This document shows, one piece after another, positions 42,714 to 48,114 of a stretch of DNA of 64,000 nt. The notes beneath the pieces are model-generated. The model saw nothing but the letters and a program-made list of their open reading frames with translations. It made no database searches and was not told the origin of the DNA. The position numbers and the translations under genes were made by a program. This DNA is from a virus. Each line of letters begins with the position of its first letter. Position 1 is the first letter of the stretch. Location of the stretch: the IMG/VR virus record IMGVR_UViG_3300045242_000006, positions 1 through 64,000 of that record; one strand, written 5' to 3'.

Positions 42714-42779
42714 CATCATGACAAGACAGACTGCAATGATTGCACGTAGCAATGTCTGAGTGGGTCAGTCGTCTGTGTT

Positions 42780-42853
42780 TGGTCGCCTTCGTGGAGTTGC
42801 ACCACATCTTCCGCAGCTTATCCACGGAGCTTTACTGTTTAAGCTATAGGGCG
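42780..42853 (-). tRNA. Aberrant tRNA-like gene (no U33)
   Basis: A 74-base cloverleaf with encoded CCA. Stems: acceptor CGCC/GGCG with one mismatch below it, D stem GCTT/AAGC, anticodon stem CCGTG/TGCGG with two wobble pairs, T stem TGTGG/CCACG with loop TGCAACT. The 7-base anticodon loop reads GATAAGC, with A instead of U at position 33, and the D loop lacks GG. Probably a decayed tRNA or a non-coding tRNA-like RNA. Confidence 0.45.
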
Positions 42854-42858
42854 TTATT

Positions 42859-42933
42859 TGGAGCGGATAGGGAATTTCGAAATCCCGACGAACAGCTTGG
42901 AAGGCTGACACTCTGCCTCTGAGTTATACCCGC
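42859..42933 (-). tRNA. tRNA-Gly (UCC)
   Basis: Acceptor GCGGGTA/TATCCGC with encoded CCA; anticodon loop CTTCCAA; T loop TTCGAAA. Five bases from the aberrant tRNA next to it. Confidence 0.85.
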
Positions 42934-42940
42934 TTTAATT

Positions 42941-43030
42941 TGGTGCCCCTAGTGAGATTCGAACTCACAACACCTTCCGGCGTGCTGGCTTCTAAGACCA
43001 GTGCGTACTGCCAATACCGCCACAGGGGCA
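42941..43030 (-). tRNA. tRNA-Leu (UAG)
   Basis: Acceptor TGCCCCT/AGGGGCA, encoded CCA, loop CTTAGAA and a long variable arm typical of class II tRNA-Leu. Confidence 0.9.
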
Positions 43031-43039
43031 AAACTTTTT

Positions 43040-43112
43040 TGGTGTGAGGCTGGGTACTGACCCCAATCCTTCGTTTCACAGACGAAGTTCCTAACCATCG
43101 AACTACCTCACC
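43040..43112 (-). tRNA. tRNA-His (GUG)
   Basis: Acceptor GTGAGGT/GCCTCAC preceded by an extra G (43112), the -1 G of tRNA-His; loop CTGTGAA; CCA encoded. Confidence 0.85.
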
Positions 43113-43121
43113 ATTGTTTCT

Positions 43122-43271
43122 TTAAATCCATTCTTCTTCAGAGTGAATTTCTTCAAGTGCTTCTTTGAGGGTCTGTTTATCTAGACTCCTCTCTTTAAAG
43201 TAAACCCTTTCACAACAACCACAAGGCATCACAGCAAACTTCTTCTTGGTTTGTTTTACTCGGACTTTCAT
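43122..43271 (-). CDS. Small Cys-rich protein in the tRNA cluster (49 aa)
   Basis: ATG at 43271 with TAGGAG upstream. Sequence starts MKVRVKQTKKKFAVMPCGCC and ends in acidic residues (EALEEIHSEEEWI). The CGCC cluster could bind zinc. It fills the space between tRNA-His and tRNA-Ala. Function unknown. Confidence 0.65.
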   Translation of the reverse strand: MKVRVKQTKKKFAVMPCGCCERVYFKERSLDKQTLKEALEEIHSEEEWI

Positions 43272-43289
43272 TTCTACACTCCTATAATT

Positions 43290-43363
43290 TGGTGGACCGT
43301 CAGGGAGTCAAACCCTGCCTTTCGCCGTGCAAGGGCGACGAACTATCGAAATTCTTACAGCCC
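43290..43363 (-). tRNA. tRNA-Ala (UGC)
   Basis: Acceptor GGGCTGT/ACGGTCC, D stem GAAT/GTTC with a short loop, anticodon stem TCGCC/GGCGA with loop CTTGCAC, T loop TTTGACT, encoded CCA. Confidence 0.85.
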
Positions 43364-43472
43364 ATTATCGCGTCTACTGCCAGATGTTCCACTCCTACGC
43401 CGTAAGTGGTCGTGCTTGTGGCTGGAACGATAAGCTTGGGTATAAGCCCATATGCCACCTTTACAGTAAAAT

Positions 43473-43546
43473 TGGTCACTCGGGGTGGAGTCGAACCACC
43501 GCCACTTCGTTCCAAACAAAGTACGCTACCGTAACGCTTCCGAGAG
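43473..43546 (-). tRNA. tRNA-Pro (UGG)
   Basis: Acceptor CTCTCGG/CCGAGTG with one mismatch, loop TTTGGAA, T loop TTCGACT, CCA encoded. About 110 bases before it (43364-43472) hold no gene I can support. Confidence 0.8.
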
Positions 43547-43568
43547 ATAAATCATTTACATCTTAAAT

Positions 43569-43657
43569 TGGTCCCGCTTGGTCGGAATCGAACCACGCAG
43601 CCAGAGGCAAGGCGTTTACAGCGCCCCGTAGCATCCCAGTGCTACTAGTCAATCGGG
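43569..43657 (-). tRNA. tRNA-Tyr (GUA)
   Basis: Acceptor CCCGATT/AAGCGGG, loop CTGTAAA, long variable arm (class II), CCA encoded. Confidence 0.85.
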
Positions 43658-43663
43658 TTTGTT

Positions 43664-43740
43664 TGGCAGGCAATAGAGGATTCGAACCTCCCATCTTGTG
43701 ATTAACAGTCACAGACCAACACCTAGTCAGATCATTGCCT
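43664..43740 (-). tRNA. tRNA-Asn (GUU)
   Basis: Acceptor AGGCAAT/ATTGCCT, anticodon stem TGTGA/TCACA with loop CTGTTAA, CCA encoded. Confidence 0.9.
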
Positions 43741-43748
43741 ATAATTCT

Positions 43749-43789
43749 GATAGAGATTATATTTATACAGCACACTCTATCTGGCTGTA
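43749..43789 (-). other. Possible H-type RNA pseudoknot in a tRNA spacer
   Basis: On the transcribed minus strand TACAGC (43789-43784) pairs with GCTGTA (43771-43766), and GATAGAG (43781-43775) pairs with CTCTATC (43755-43749). The stems interlock. Loops of 2, 3 and 10 bases, the last A/U-rich, suit a classical pseudoknot. Only the pairing is observed. Confidence 0.45.
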
Positions 43790-43808
43790 CACGTGGGGAG
43801 CACATGTT

Positions 43809-43888
43809 TGGTAGGCCGAGTTGTTGGATTCGAACCAACGTCACCACATCTTACGTGCGGTATCCTGAGCCTCTAGACGAAACTCGAC
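43809..43888 (-). tRNA. Aberrant Glu-like tRNA with UAA-like anticodon
   Basis: The D arm (TCGTCTAGAGGCTCAGG) is Glu-like, acceptor TCGAGTT/AACTCGG and T arm GTTGG/CCAAC are good, but the anticodon loop is CGTAAGA: G at position 33 and UAA at 34-36. The 3' end reads CTA before a displaced CCA. A genuine tRNA-Glu is present nearby, so this is probably decayed or repurposed. Confidence 0.5.
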
Positions 43889-43893
43889 ATGTT

Positions 43894-43975
43894 TGGTAGC
43901 GAGTCCGTGAATCGAACACGTAAGCACTGGGATATGAACCCAGAGACAACACCAGTCAGTCTTAGCCGACTCGCC
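43894..43975 (-). tRNA. tRNA with CAU anticodon (Met or Ile2)
   Basis: Acceptor GGCGAGT/ACTCGCT, anticodon stem CTGGG/CCCAG with loop TTCATAT, T loop TTCGATT, CCA encoded. The D region is about five bases longer than usual. Sequence alone does not separate elongator Met from lysidine-modified Ile. Confidence 0.75.
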
Positions 43976-43982
43976 ATTTATT

Positions 43983-44056
43983 TGGTTGCTCGTAAGTGAA
44001 TTGAACACCTCTCACTCGGTTATCAGCCGAACGCATTACCACTATGCTAACGAGCA
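43983..44056 (-). tRNA. tRNA-Ile (GAU)
   Basis: Acceptor TGCTCGT/ACGAGCA, loop CTGATAA, T loop TTCAATT, CCA encoded. Confidence 0.85.
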
Positions 44057-44192
44057 ATTTGTTTGTATCCCTGCTGGCTCTCAACTGCTTTATCTTGAGC
44101 CATTACCATCCGATCAAAGATGTATCACCTTCGTTTCCCGCAACCTTTTAAAAGCAGTAAAAGGAAGCTTCGTATCCGGCTCACAGGCGATT
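44057..44192 (-). other. tRNA-cluster spacer with two hairpins
   Basis: No gene or intact tRNA. TGGCTC/GAGCCA (about 44079-44105) and CCTTTT/AAAAGG (about 44142-44163) can pair. It may be a tRNA remnant. Confidence 0.3.
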
Positions 44193-44267
44193 TGGTAGTC
44201 ACTAGTGGGATCGAACCACTCTAAAAGGCTTCGTAGACCTTTGCCTAATCCAATCGGCCAAGCGACT
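44193..44267 (-). tRNA. tRNA-Arg (ACG)
   Basis: Acceptor AGTCGCT/AGTGACT, loop CTACGAA, CCA encoded. The A34 would need inosine editing by the host. Confidence 0.85.
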
Positions 44268-44273
44268 ATTATT

Positions 44274-44347
44274 TGGTGCCCCATCACAGAATCGAACTGC
44301 GTTCTCAGCGTTACAAAGGCCGAGTAATACCAATATACTAAAAGGGC
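44274..44347 (-). tRNA. tRNA-Thr (UGU)
   Basis: Acceptor GCCCTTT/ATGGGGC with one mismatch; anticodon loop TTTGTAA under a C-C mismatch at 31-39; T loop TTCGATT; CCA encoded. Confidence 0.75.
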
Positions 44348-44414
44348 GGAATTCTTAGGAGCTATAACGTGCCCGAGACGTACAGTATTTAGGGGCTACT
44401 GTAAAGGCCAGCTT

Positions 44415-44489
44415 TGGCGGTCCTACGGAGAATCGAACTCCGTTCCCTCGCTAGACAGGCGAGTATAATAACCGTTATACGATAAGACC
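44415..44489 (-). tRNA. tRNA-Asp (GUC)
   Basis: Acceptor GGTCTTA/TAGGACC, anticodon stem CTCGC/GCGAG with loop CTGTCTA, CCA encoded. Confidence 0.9.
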
Positions 44490-44493
44490 AAAT

Positions 44494-44569
44494 TGGAGCA
44501 GTTGACCGGATTCGAACCGGCGTCTTCTTGGTTGAAAGCCAAGCATCCTATCCGCTAGACGACAACTGC
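44494..44569 (-). tRNA. tRNA-Glu (UUC)
   Basis: Acceptor GCAGTTG/CAACTGC, loop CTTTCAA, T loop TTCGAAT, CCA encoded. Its 5' end overlaps the last codons of the HNH gene at 44548-44976. Confidence 0.9.
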
Positions 44570-44976
44570 AAAATTCCTGCATGTACCTTCCGATGGCAAT
44601 TAGAGCAAAGGATGACACATTTTCTAATCTCTGCCTTTAACGTGTTTGTTGAGTACGTTAATAGGTTACTTGGGTTTGCATCTTTGCCAGATGGATCAGT
44701 GTGATGAAGGTCCAAAGCTACTGGCTCTTTCTCACAGCAAACCAAACATCCGAAAAATGACTTGAACCGTCTCATTAAGTTTCTGTTGTACTCTCTTGTC
44801 TCGGCATTTCTTGCTTTGATAGAGCTTCTACGATTCTCGTTTGTGACGTAACCACTATTATTCTGTGCTTTCTGACAATCACGACACCTTGTCTGTAGTC
44901 CATCAGGCTTAACCTTATTCTTATTGAACTCAGACCGAGGCTTTAACTCATCACAGACTTTGCAGTGTTTTGTCAT
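44548..44976 (-). CDS. HNH endonuclease, possibly homing, inserted in the tRNA cluster
   Basis: A 142-residue protein. The N-terminus has a zinc knuckle pair (KVCDELKPR with CKVC, and CRDCQK), the middle is basic (RRSSIKARNAETREYNRN), and the C-terminus has the HNH core: CLVCCEKEPVALDLHH near residue 77 and CSNCHRKVHAG near 125. The stop lies inside tRNA-Glu, so the last 22 bases are shared. Start overlaps the upstream small gene (ATGA). Confidence 0.8.
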   Translation of the reverse strand: MTKHCKVCDELKPRSEFNKNKVKPDGLQTRCRDCQKAQNNSGYVTNENRRSSIKARNAETREYNRNLMRRFKSFFGCLVCCEKEPVALDLHHTDPSGKDANPSNLLTYSTNTLKAEIRKCVILCSNCHRKVHAGILQLSSSG

Positions 44977-45098
44977 TTGCCGCTGACAGGGTGTTTGTCT
45001 TTGCGGGCTTTGTTCGGATGACGACCTTTGCTATCTTTCAAGCGAGTCTTATCAACCGGAGTGTGTTCTTTTGTTGCATCGTATGGACGTTGTGCCAT
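44973..45098 (-). CDS. Small basic protein (41 aa)
   Basis: ATG at 45098 with AAGGAG upstream; stop overlaps the HNH start. Sequence MAQRPYDATKEHTPVDKTRL, then RHPNKARKDKHPVSGK. Shares RKDKH with the 39-residue protein at 10514-10633; perhaps distant relatives. Likely nucleic-acid binding. Confidence 0.6.
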   Translation of the reverse strand: MAQRPYDATKEHTPVDKTRLKDSKGRHPNKARKDKHPVSGK

Positions 45099-45131
45099 TT
45101 CGTTTCTCCTTAATGTCTAGTTCATATGAGT

Positions 45132-45160
45132 ATTTAAACACGACAATTGTACATTGTCAA
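45132..45160 (-). promoter_or_regulatory. Promoter inside the tRNA cluster, with palindrome over the -35
   Basis: TTGACA (45160-45155), 17 bases, TTAAAT (45137-45132). GACAAT-N5-ATTGTC (45158-45142) overlaps the -35 box. Drives the basic protein, HNH and downstream tRNAs. Confidence 0.6.
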
Positions 45161-45190
45161 GCGTTTATTTAAAATTATTTGCACTATCTT

Positions 45191-45265
45191 TGGTAGACCT
45201 GCTTGGGATCAAACCAAGACTAACTCTTTAGAAGAGAGTTGTGCGATTCACTACACTACAAGTCC
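45191..45265 (-). tRNA. tRNA-Arg (UCU)
   Basis: Acceptor GGACTTG/CAGGTCT, anticodon stem ACTCT/AGAGT with loop CTTCTAA, CCA encoded. Confidence 0.85.
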
Positions 45266-45271
45266 AATGTT

Positions 45272-45344
45272 TGGCGGGCACCCTTCGATTCGAACGAAGC
45301 TGGAAGTGATTTGGAGTCACGACTGGTCGCCAAGACCGACACCC
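45272..45344 (-). tRNA. tRNA-Trp (CCA)
   Basis: Acceptor GGGTGTC/GGTGCCC (three wobble pairs), anticodon loop CTCCAAA on stem GTGA/TCAC, T loop TTCGAAT, CCA encoded. Confidence 0.8.
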
Positions 45345-45354
45345 CTTAATACGG

Positions 45355-45481
45355 TTGCAAGTGAGGAAGGATTTGAACCTTCTCATTGTGAGGCGCATGC
45401 TTCCTCAGTGACGAAATCAAACAGAAATCCTTACCTCTATTCCGGGTTACGCTCCCGCTCTACTCCCATAGTCACTTGCAA
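45355..45481 (-). ncRNA. 127-base tRNA-like RNA
   Basis: The ends pair perfectly over ten bases (TTGCAAGTGA/TCACTTGCAA). A good T arm (GAAGG-TTCAAAT-CCTTC) and a hairpin CGGG-AGCGTAA-CCCG resembling an anticodon arm are present, but about 58 bases with a further hairpin (TGAGG/CCTCA) lie between them. Position 33 would be G. No proper CCA at the 3' end. A tRNA with a large variable-region insertion, or a tRNA-derived RNA. Confidence 0.5.
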
Positions 45482-45581
45482 ATTCGAAGGAGACATTTAT
45501 AACACGCAGTCTCCAGTGCGTCAATCAGAGAGTTGGTTTCTCTGTCACATCCCAAGGCGCTTGAAGCTTCAGGTTGTTCTG

Positions 45582-46136
45582 TTAGTAACCGTATCCATCG
45601 AATGGATTAGCGGTTACAGCTAAAGGTGCAAAGCCCATGCTCTGGAATTTATCAGTTGTAATCTTCCAGCCGAGACGCACCCTCAAATCTTTCGTATCAG
45701 ACCAAGGCTTAACAAGGTAGTACTCAAATCCTACAAGCTTGTCTCCATCTTTGAGCTTGGAGAGCATATACCCCGGCACTTTAACCTTATCAGAGATATC
45801 AGGGTTTCCTGTCGTCTCAATTGTAAACGACTCTGACCAAGATAGTCCAGTCATTTTTGAATATCCGTACAAGGGATTCCTGAACATCCAGAATACTCTA
45901 TTTACGTAACCTTTGATGCCAGTCGTTTCATTTACGAACGGTGCACGCGTAGTGACATATCCTTCATCACCTTGTGGTGGGTTGTCATAGGTTCCCCAGA
46001 TCCAGCCCCACGTGTACTCAGACTTATCATGGTCTTGCTCTCTTGTAAAGGCAGCAATGACTGGTGCTGTAAATGGTACAGTAAGTGTTAGGATAATGTC
46101 CAGTACAGAAAGTACAAACCACTTCAGATAAATCAT
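45582..46136 (-). CDS. Membrane-anchored protein of unknown function (184 aa)
   Basis: ATG at 46136 (GAGG upstream) excludes a longer frame that would cover tRNA-Gln. An N-terminal membrane helix (FVLSVLDIILTLTVPFTAPV) is followed by a soluble domain with TYDNPPQGDEGY, FWMFRNPLYGYSKMTG and WSESFTIETTG. I recall this pattern from phage proteins of unknown function. It lies inside the tRNA cluster. Confidence 0.75.
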   Translation of the reverse strand: MIYLKWFVLSVLDIILTLTVPFTAPVIAAFTREQDHDKSEYTWGWIWGTYDNPPQGDEGYVTTRAPFVNETTGIKGYVNRVFWMFRNPLYGYSKMTGLSWSESFTIETTGNPDISDKVKVPGYMLSKLKDGDKLVGFEYYLVKPWSDTKDLRVRLGWKITTDKFQSMGFAPLAVTANPFDGYGY

Positions 46137-46151
46137 AAATACCTCTTTGTT

Positions 46152-46226
46152 TGGCAGCGGGTGAAAGGATCGAACTTTCGTAACTGGATTCAAAGTCCAG
46201 CGCCTGTGCCACTCGGCCAACCCGCA
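46152..46226 (-). tRNA. tRNA-Gln (UUG)
   Basis: Acceptor TGCGGGT/ACCCGCT with an unpaired first position as in Gln tRNAs, anticodon stem CTGGA/TCCAG with loop CTTTGAA, CCA encoded. Confidence 0.85.
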
Positions 46227-46232
46227 ATTAAT

Positions 46233-46306
46233 TGGTGCTCAATGAAGGAATTGAACCTCCGTCTGCTGCGTGTAAAGCAGCGGCCCTACCATTAGACGAA
46301 TCGAGC
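46233..46306 (-). tRNA. tRNA-Val (UAC)
   Basis: Acceptor GCTCGAT/ATTGAGC, anticodon stem GCTGC/GCAGC with loop TTTACAC, CCA encoded. Confidence 0.9.
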
Positions 46307-46312
46307 TTTGTA

Positions 46313-46389
46313 TGGTTGGCCCTCTGAGATTCGAACTCAGAACATTCTCCTTTTGAGAGAGACGCGACTACCAATTGCGCCAAGGGCCA
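46313..46389 (-). tRNA. Class I tRNA with CAA anticodon (Leu codon UUG)
   Basis: A perfect short-variable-loop cloverleaf: acceptor TGGCCCT/AGGGCCA, D stem GCG/CGC, anticodon stem TCTCT/GGAGA with loop CTCAAAA, T stem CTGAG/CTCAG, CCA encoded. Normal Leu(CAA) tRNAs have a long variable arm; this body looks more like Trp or Lys types, so its charging is uncertain. Confidence 0.75.
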
Positions 46390-46409
46390 TCTGTTTGGTG
46401 TTTCTAATT

Positions 46410-46535
46410 TGGTACGACAAGTAGGAATCGAACCTACTATACATCAGCCGCTAAGCTGATCTTAATGAGCAAAAGACCTATACCACGCCTATAGGAAGTT
46501 TCGAACCCTCCACAACTTGTGTCTCATCTTGCCGT
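46410..46535 (-). ncRNA. 126-base tRNA-like RNA
   Basis: Acceptor ACGGCAA/TTGTCGT (seven pairs), encoded CCA and a good T arm (GTAGG-TTCGATT-CCTAC). Between them lie CCTATA-GGCGTGG-TATAGG, ATCAGC/GCTGAT and a GGTTCGAAAC segment, about 50 bases more than a tRNA holds. Anticodon undetermined. Same overall size as the RNA at 45355-45481. Confidence 0.5.
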
Positions 46536-46541
46536 ATTGTT

Positions 46542-46635
46542 TGGCGGGTAGCAGAGGAGTCGAACCCCATCCGGCTCTCGCCAGAACCTAGTTTTCAAGA
46601 CTAGTCGCAGGACCAACCCCGCTGCATTACTACCC
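46542..46635 (-). tRNA. tRNA-Ser (UGA)
   Basis: Acceptor GGGTAGT/GCTACCC, anticodon stem CTAGT/ACTAG with loop CTTGAAA, long variable arm, CCA encoded. Confidence 0.85.
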
Positions 46636-46759
46636 ATAAATTTTAGAGGTTCAACTTGGGACTTGTACCCCTGCCGGACTAATGCGTCATTCCGAGTGCG
46701 ACCAGACCGCGAACCCTCACGTCTGTGCAGTTTTCTTATGGGTTGCGACCCCATCATCT

Positions 46760-46847
46760 TGGCAGTAGATACAGGATTCGAACCTGTGGGACTTTTACAT
46801 CCTATGGTTTAGCAAACCACTGCAATCGGCCTCTCTGCCAATCTACT
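46760..46847 (-). tRNA. tRNA-Ser (GCU)
   Basis: Acceptor AGTAGAT/ATCTACT, loop TTGCTAA, long variable arm, CCA encoded. Confidence 0.9.
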
Positions 46848-46852
46848 ATATT

Positions 46853-46927
46853 TGGTTGGACGACTGGGAATCGAACCCAGCATGTTCGGATTAAAAGTCC
46901 GATGCCTGACCGCTTAGCTTCCGTCCA
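46853..46927 (-). tRNA. tRNA-Lys (UUU)
   Basis: Acceptor TGGACGG/TCGTCCA, anticodon stem TCGGA/TCCGA with loop CTTTTAA, CCA encoded. First tRNA of the operon. Confidence 0.9.
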
Positions 46928-46931
46928 ATTA

Positions 46932-47249
46932 TTACTTAGCGAAATTAAAGACTGGAGCCAGCGGCTTATCTTCAAGTTCATCTGGAGCATCACTACCTTT
47001 TGCTAACTGCATCTTAATAGCGATGTCAGATTTATACAGCATATGGTACATGTTTACAAGCTCTTGTTTCATTCTAAATCTTTCTTTGATTGTCAGGGAT
47101 GTATCATCGCTGATTGTGATCATCGTGTCAATAGCGCTTCCAAAAATCTTTTTAAGAATCCTCAATGCCACATCAAGTTCTGTCTTGGTAATACCACGTG
47201 CTGCCATTTCAGCCTTCGTAGGACGACCACCTTTATTCTTCTGTTCCAT
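46932..47249 (-). CDS. Possible terminase small subunit (105 aa)
   Basis: ATG at 47249 with GGAG 6 bases upstream. Starts MEQKNKGGRPTKAEMAARGI; the GRPTK opening followed by helices is common in phage terminase small subunits and other DNA-binding proteins. No HTH is obvious and the large subunit is 5 kb away beyond the tRNAs, so the assignment is tentative. First protein gene of the tRNA operon. Confidence 0.7.
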   Translation of the reverse strand: MEQKNKGGRPTKAEMAARGITKTELDVALRILKKIFGSAIDTMITISDDTSLTIKERFRMKQELVNMYHMLYKSDIAIKMQLAKGSDAPDELEDKPLAPVFNFAK

Positions 47250-47267
47250 TGCTTTCTCCAATTAATT

Positions 47268-47322
47268 GTGAGTGGTAGGCTTACTACCCGAAAGGAGGAG
47301 GAAACAGGTATGCTCCACTCAC
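47268..47322 (-). promoter_or_regulatory. Leader hairpin with an anti-Shine-Dalgarno-like loop
   Basis: GTGAGTGG (47322-47315) and CCACTCAC (47275-47268) give eight perfect pairs. The loop contains CCTCCTCC, resembling the 16S anti-SD, and an inner GGTAG/CTACC hairpin. It lies between promoter and the gene at 46932-47249. Confidence 0.55.
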
Positions 47323-47361
47323 GTAACTTGTTTAACAGACTGTTTCTGTCTAAGTACCGTA

Positions 47362-47389
47362 AGTATAACACGATTACACTATCTGTCAA
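47362..47389 (-). promoter_or_regulatory. Promoter of the tRNA operon
   Basis: TTGACA (47389-47384), 16 bases, TATACT (47367-47362); the best match to consensus in the window. Confidence 0.85.
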
Positions 47390-47413
47390 GCCCCTGTCAA
47401 ACTATATTTTAAA

Positions 47414-47611
47414 TTAATTTTCTTTAATTGGCATTGGACCAGTCACACCATTAACTGGATATCGTCCGCACACATATTCTCTTTCTGTATATGAATTGTA
47501 TACAAGATTTCTGCACACACTACAAAGGTCTTCTTCTTTATGTGCGAGCTTATTCCAAGAGGGTGTATCATTATTTAGTAAAGGTACATCGCAAGCTTTG
47601 CAACGACTCAT
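47414..47611 (-). CDS. Small zinc-ribbon protein (65 aa)
   Basis: ATG at 47611 with AAGGAAA upstream. Two Cys-x2-Cys pairs (RCKACDVP and CSVCRN), a typical short zinc ribbon, then a Tyr-rich tail. Just upstream of the tRNA promoter. Function unknown. Confidence 0.7.
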   Translation of the reverse strand: MSRCKACDVPLLNNDTPSWNKLAHKEEDLCSVCRNLVYNSYTEREYVCGRYPVNGVTGPMPIKEN

Positions 47612-47709
47612 TATTAGGGTTTCCTTGTATTGGTTATTTATTCATACAATCTCCTTATATTCATTAGGTTAGGTGGTTGTATGTGTTGGTTAGTGTACTT
47701 GATCTGCTC

Positions 47710-48016
47710 ATGACGCTGAGTTTCGTATTGGAAGATAGAATTACCCTAAGAAACGCCATACAGAAAAATCTGCCTAAGACGTAACTAAGGTTCTATCTTC
47801 CACACATCTCATGACGCTTGAGATCGTGATTGGCCTGCATGGGCAGGAGTCGATTGCTCGACAGATTCTGATCATTCCACCTTTCGGCGTCACCGCTACG
47901 CTTTAACCAGATTAGAACTCAGCTTGCCCAGTAGCACTCTCTTCATAGGCGTCCATCCCGAGGGACTTCCTGATGGCCGGTGAGTGGTGCTTTCGCAGAC
48001 ATATCTCTCCATCAGT
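47710..48016 (-). ncRNA. Structured RNA, copy B (unknown family)
   Basis: Non-coding, with its own leftward promoter (48023-48051). Homologous to copy A: identical blocks GTATGGCG (47761-47754) and ACGTCTTAGGC (47782-47772) at the same spacing, CCTATGAAGAG (47949-47939), CACTCACCG and GAGAGATATGTC. Stems: AAGATAGAA/TTCTATCTT (nine pairs), CAGA/TCTG, CCTGC-CCAT-GCAGG (47847-47834), TGC-GAAA-GCA. Stem sequences differ from copy A but still pair. Confidence 0.7.
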
Positions 48017-48022
48017 TTTTCC

Positions 48023-48051
48023 ATACTATCATGACAAATCTACCAAGTCAA
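48023..48051 (-). promoter_or_regulatory. Leftward promoter of structured RNA copy B
   Basis: TTGACT (48051-48046), 17 bases, TAGTAT (48028-48023). Four bases (CCCC) from the -35 of the rightward promoter at 48056. Confidence 0.65.
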
Positions 48052-48055
48052 CCCC

Positions 48056-48083
48056 TTGACAAAAGCGGATTGTATGGTACTAT
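48056..48083 (+). promoter_or_regulatory. Rightward promoter of the early operon
   Basis: TTGACA (48056-48061), 16 bases, TACTAT (48078-48083), ahead of the ATG at 48115. Confidence 0.8.
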
Positions 48084-48114
48084 CCAAACTTAATCAATTA
48101 ACAAGGAGAACCTT

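Noticed and set aside
42731-42743. Short palindrome TGCAAT-G-ATTGCA
   Set aside because: Six-base arms are expected by chance and no function is apparent.
43300-43515. 71-codon frame in the tRNA cluster
   Set aside because: It reads through tRNA-Ala and tRNA-Pro; a shadow of tRNA sequence.
45490-45540. Possible leftward promoter TTGACG-N15-TATAAA
   Set aside because: Spacing is short and the site lies between a protein gene and a tRNA-like RNA; not enough support.
46646-46718. 73-base tRNA-like sequence between tRNA-Ser genes
   Set aside because: Ends GAGG/CCTC and a D-like stem GCG/CGC are present, but the T arm and anticodon arm do not fold properly and CCA is absent; too weak to call, perhaps a relic.
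47630-47645. Tiny leader ORF (ATG AAT AAA TAA) after AAGGAG upstream of 47611
   Set aside because: Three codons; could be a leader but nothing shows function.
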